Below are positions 13,574 through 14,535 of a DNA stretch of 14,535 bases, one piece after another. The position numbers were made by a program, and so were the translations under genes. The stretch is from contig CAKULF010000011.1 of NCBI GenBank assembly GCA_934667125.1, positions 1-14,535 of the forward strand. The letters are read 5' to 3'. How positions within the stretch are numbered: the stretch's first letter is position 1; every line of letters begins with the position of its first letter. This DNA comes from an uncultured Candidatus Melainabacteria bacterium (GTDB lineage Bacteria; Cyanobacteriota; Vampirovibrionia; Gastranaerophilales; Gastranaerophilaceae). The notes under the pieces were generated by a model, which did not search any database, was not told where the DNA came from, and saw only the letters and a program-made list of their open reading frames with translations.

Positions 13574-14535
13574 ATGACTTGGAATGAAAGTGATCATCCA
13601 CGTGATGAATTGGGTAGATTTACGTTTAGTAGTGGAGGAGGTGAAGAAAACGAAAAAGAGGATACCCCCGTTTTAAAAGGGCATGTTGAAAAAACAGACA
13701 ATCCTGCAAATATTTTGTATGGCGCTTCACAAAAGAAAGCGCAAAATGAAAAAACTTATCGAAACGCTTTGCTTAGTGTTTTAAAGGATGTTGCAACTCC
13801 TGCAATGGTCTTGTATAGTTCGACGAAACAATTGGAAGAGGCTGTTAAGAAAAATGGATTGATGTCGAAGTTGAAAGAGAAAGGAAGTTCAATAATTCAG
13901 AAAGGAATAGAAAAAGCTATAGGGGAAAATTATGGCAAAATCCCACATGGGTTTGCAAAATTTTTTGCACGACAAGACGGTGCTGGAATGTTAGATTTGG
14001 CTCATGGAGCTAAAATGTATGATAGAAGTTATATTAAAGATACGATTTCACTTGATAATTATAATGATTCAAGGATTGCAAAAGATAAAAAATACTTAAA
14101 AGAAAAAATATCAAGCCAATTTAAGGATTATAATTTTGATATCAATAAAATTAAAGGTTACTACTTCAAATCTAATTCAGAACCTGTTCAAAGATTAATT
14201 CAAAACAAAGATTTTCAAGATATGATCAAAAAACATAAAAAGGAAATTATTGAAAAAGGACAGTTTTCAGATGGATTTAAAAAGCATGGAACTGTTGGCA
14301 TTTTATGGAATAATAATTTTCATAATGCTATAGGTAAGGCTGATTTTAGAAATATATATCAAGATAAAAATGGCAATTTGCATGTTAAAATGTATGATAC
14401 ATATGATTTCAATAAAAACGAGGACAGTCCGTTAATCAAAGCTGGGGTTAGTCAGTTAGAAAAAGGCAATCTGAAGCCATTTTTTACAATTCATGATATA
14501 ATAATCCCTAAAAATATATTGGATGAAATATGGAA
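13574..14535 (+). CDS. candidate polymorphic toxin/bacteriocin-like protein, 3' end cut by the window
   Basis: An open frame of 320 codons with no stop before the edge; the remnants predict one more codon (Lys) and then TAA. ATG 13574 follows AAAGGAGGG with a 4-base spacer. No signal peptide or membrane segment is visible. Residues 1-17 (MTWNESDHPRDELGRFT) hold an HPRD-x2-GRFT motif like those I recall near the ends of phage head-associated proteins. A Gly/Glu linker follows. Residues about 55-120 are helical and Lys-rich. Residues about 120-320 look like a compact domain with AIGKADF (252-258), D275-T-Y-D-F-N280 and the tail FTIHDIIIPKNILDEIW. The D-x-Y-D-x-N pattern is reminiscent of colicin M. 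Evidence for a toxin role: the conserved tail is fused to membrane-protein genes twice, and an SOS-like palindrome lies upstream. No catalytic activity is proven by sequence. Confidence 0.6.
   Translation, partial: MTWNESDHPRDELGRFTFSSGGGEENEKEDTPVLKGHVEKTDNPANILYGASQKKAQNEKTYRNALLSVLKDVATPAMVLYSSTKQLEEAVKKNGLMSKLKEKGSSIIQKGIEKAIGENYGKIPHGFAKFFARQDGAGMLDLAHGAKMYDRSYIKDTISLDNYNDSRIAKDKKYLKEKISSQFKDYNFDINKIKGYYFKSNSEPVQRLIQNKDFQDMIKKHKKEIIEKGQFSDGFKKHGTVGILWNNNFHNAIGKADFRNIYQDKNGNLHVKMYDTYDFNKNEDSPLIKAGVSQLEKGNLKPFFTIHDIIIPKNILDEIW
14494..14502 (+). promoter_or_regulatory. extended -10 inside the toxin 3' end, for a following gene
   Basis: TGATATAAT within codons for IHDIII, 27 bases before the ATG at 14530. 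Identical to the elements driving the two minus-strand membrane genes, so it probably serves a third one beyond the edge. Confidence 0.5.
14530..14535 (+). other. predicted start of a third membrane (immunity) gene, cut by the window
   Basis: The last six bases, ATGGAA, equal the first two codons (Met-Glu) of both 190-residue membrane genes. The 56 bases before them match the sequence before those genes with one substitution. A gene beginning Met-Glu-Ile-Lys-Leu is therefore expected past the edge, overlapping the toxin stop. Confidence 0.5.

Noticed and set aside
13574..14535. Toxin-like gene as a phage head (MuF-type) protein
   Set aside because: Only the short N-terminal motif suggests it; no portal, terminase or capsid genes are adjacent, and the conserved junction with a membrane gene fits an effector better.
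1..14535. tRNA or rRNA genes
   Set aside because: No cloverleaf with a GTTCGA-type T-arm and no rRNA-like conserved stretch was recognised on either strand.

Overview
The window is AT-rich and comes from a diderm, anaerobe-like bacterium. My best guess is a non-photosynthetic relative of cyanobacteria (Gastranaerophilales / Vampirovibrionia) from an animal gut. The pointers are a class III anaerobic ribonucleotide reductase, an OmpH/Skp periplasmic chaperone, a lone type IV pilin-like protein with a GFTLAEALITL leader, a membrane-anchored protein with an N-terminal SFKG motif, and rpmI-rplT standing without infC. The assignment rests on recalled family style, not on a search.

Positions 1-11560 are ordinary chromosome. 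A plus-strand membrane-anchored protein (61-825) converges on nrdD (891-3140, minus) across a shared bidirectional terminator. Also on the minus strand are nadE-skp (5677-3392, coupled), a type IV pilin-like gene with its own promoter (6419-5751) and a dprA-topA-aroE operon (10780-6524; topA and aroE overlap by one base). Divergent from dprA is rpmI-rplT (10933-11508), behind a structured leader and ended by a strong hairpin.

Positions 11510-14535 are an accessory island and the most interesting part. Two tandem minus-strand genes (12120-11548 and 13077-12505) encode paralogous 190-residue, four-helix membrane proteins. They lie in a direct duplication of about 0.9 kb (offset 957 bp) that also copies the terminator. 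On the plus strand, 13574 to the window end holds a 320-codon open gene with a perfect Shine-Dalgarno. It has an N-terminal HPRDELGRFT motif and a C-terminal domain with a D-x-Y-D-x-N motif. Its last ~40 codons occur again, inverted, directly upstream of BOTH membrane genes. In those remnants the stop codon overlaps the membrane gene's start (ATGGAAATAA). The window ends at ATGGAA, exactly where a third membrane gene would begin.

The simplest reading is a polymorphic toxin-immunity locus. The plus-strand gene would be the toxin, its immunity gene would start at 14530 just past the edge, and the two minus-strand genes would be orphan immunity paralogues, each still carrying the 3' scar of a lost toxin. 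A 24-bp palindrome containing CTGT-N8-ACAG (SOS/LexA-like) upstream of the toxin, and an extended -10 promoter (TGaTATAAT) inside the conserved toxin 3' end, fit bacteriocin-style control: damage-inducible toxin, independently expressed immunity. The toxin and immunity roles are inference; the gene structure, duplication and remnants are read directly from the sequence.
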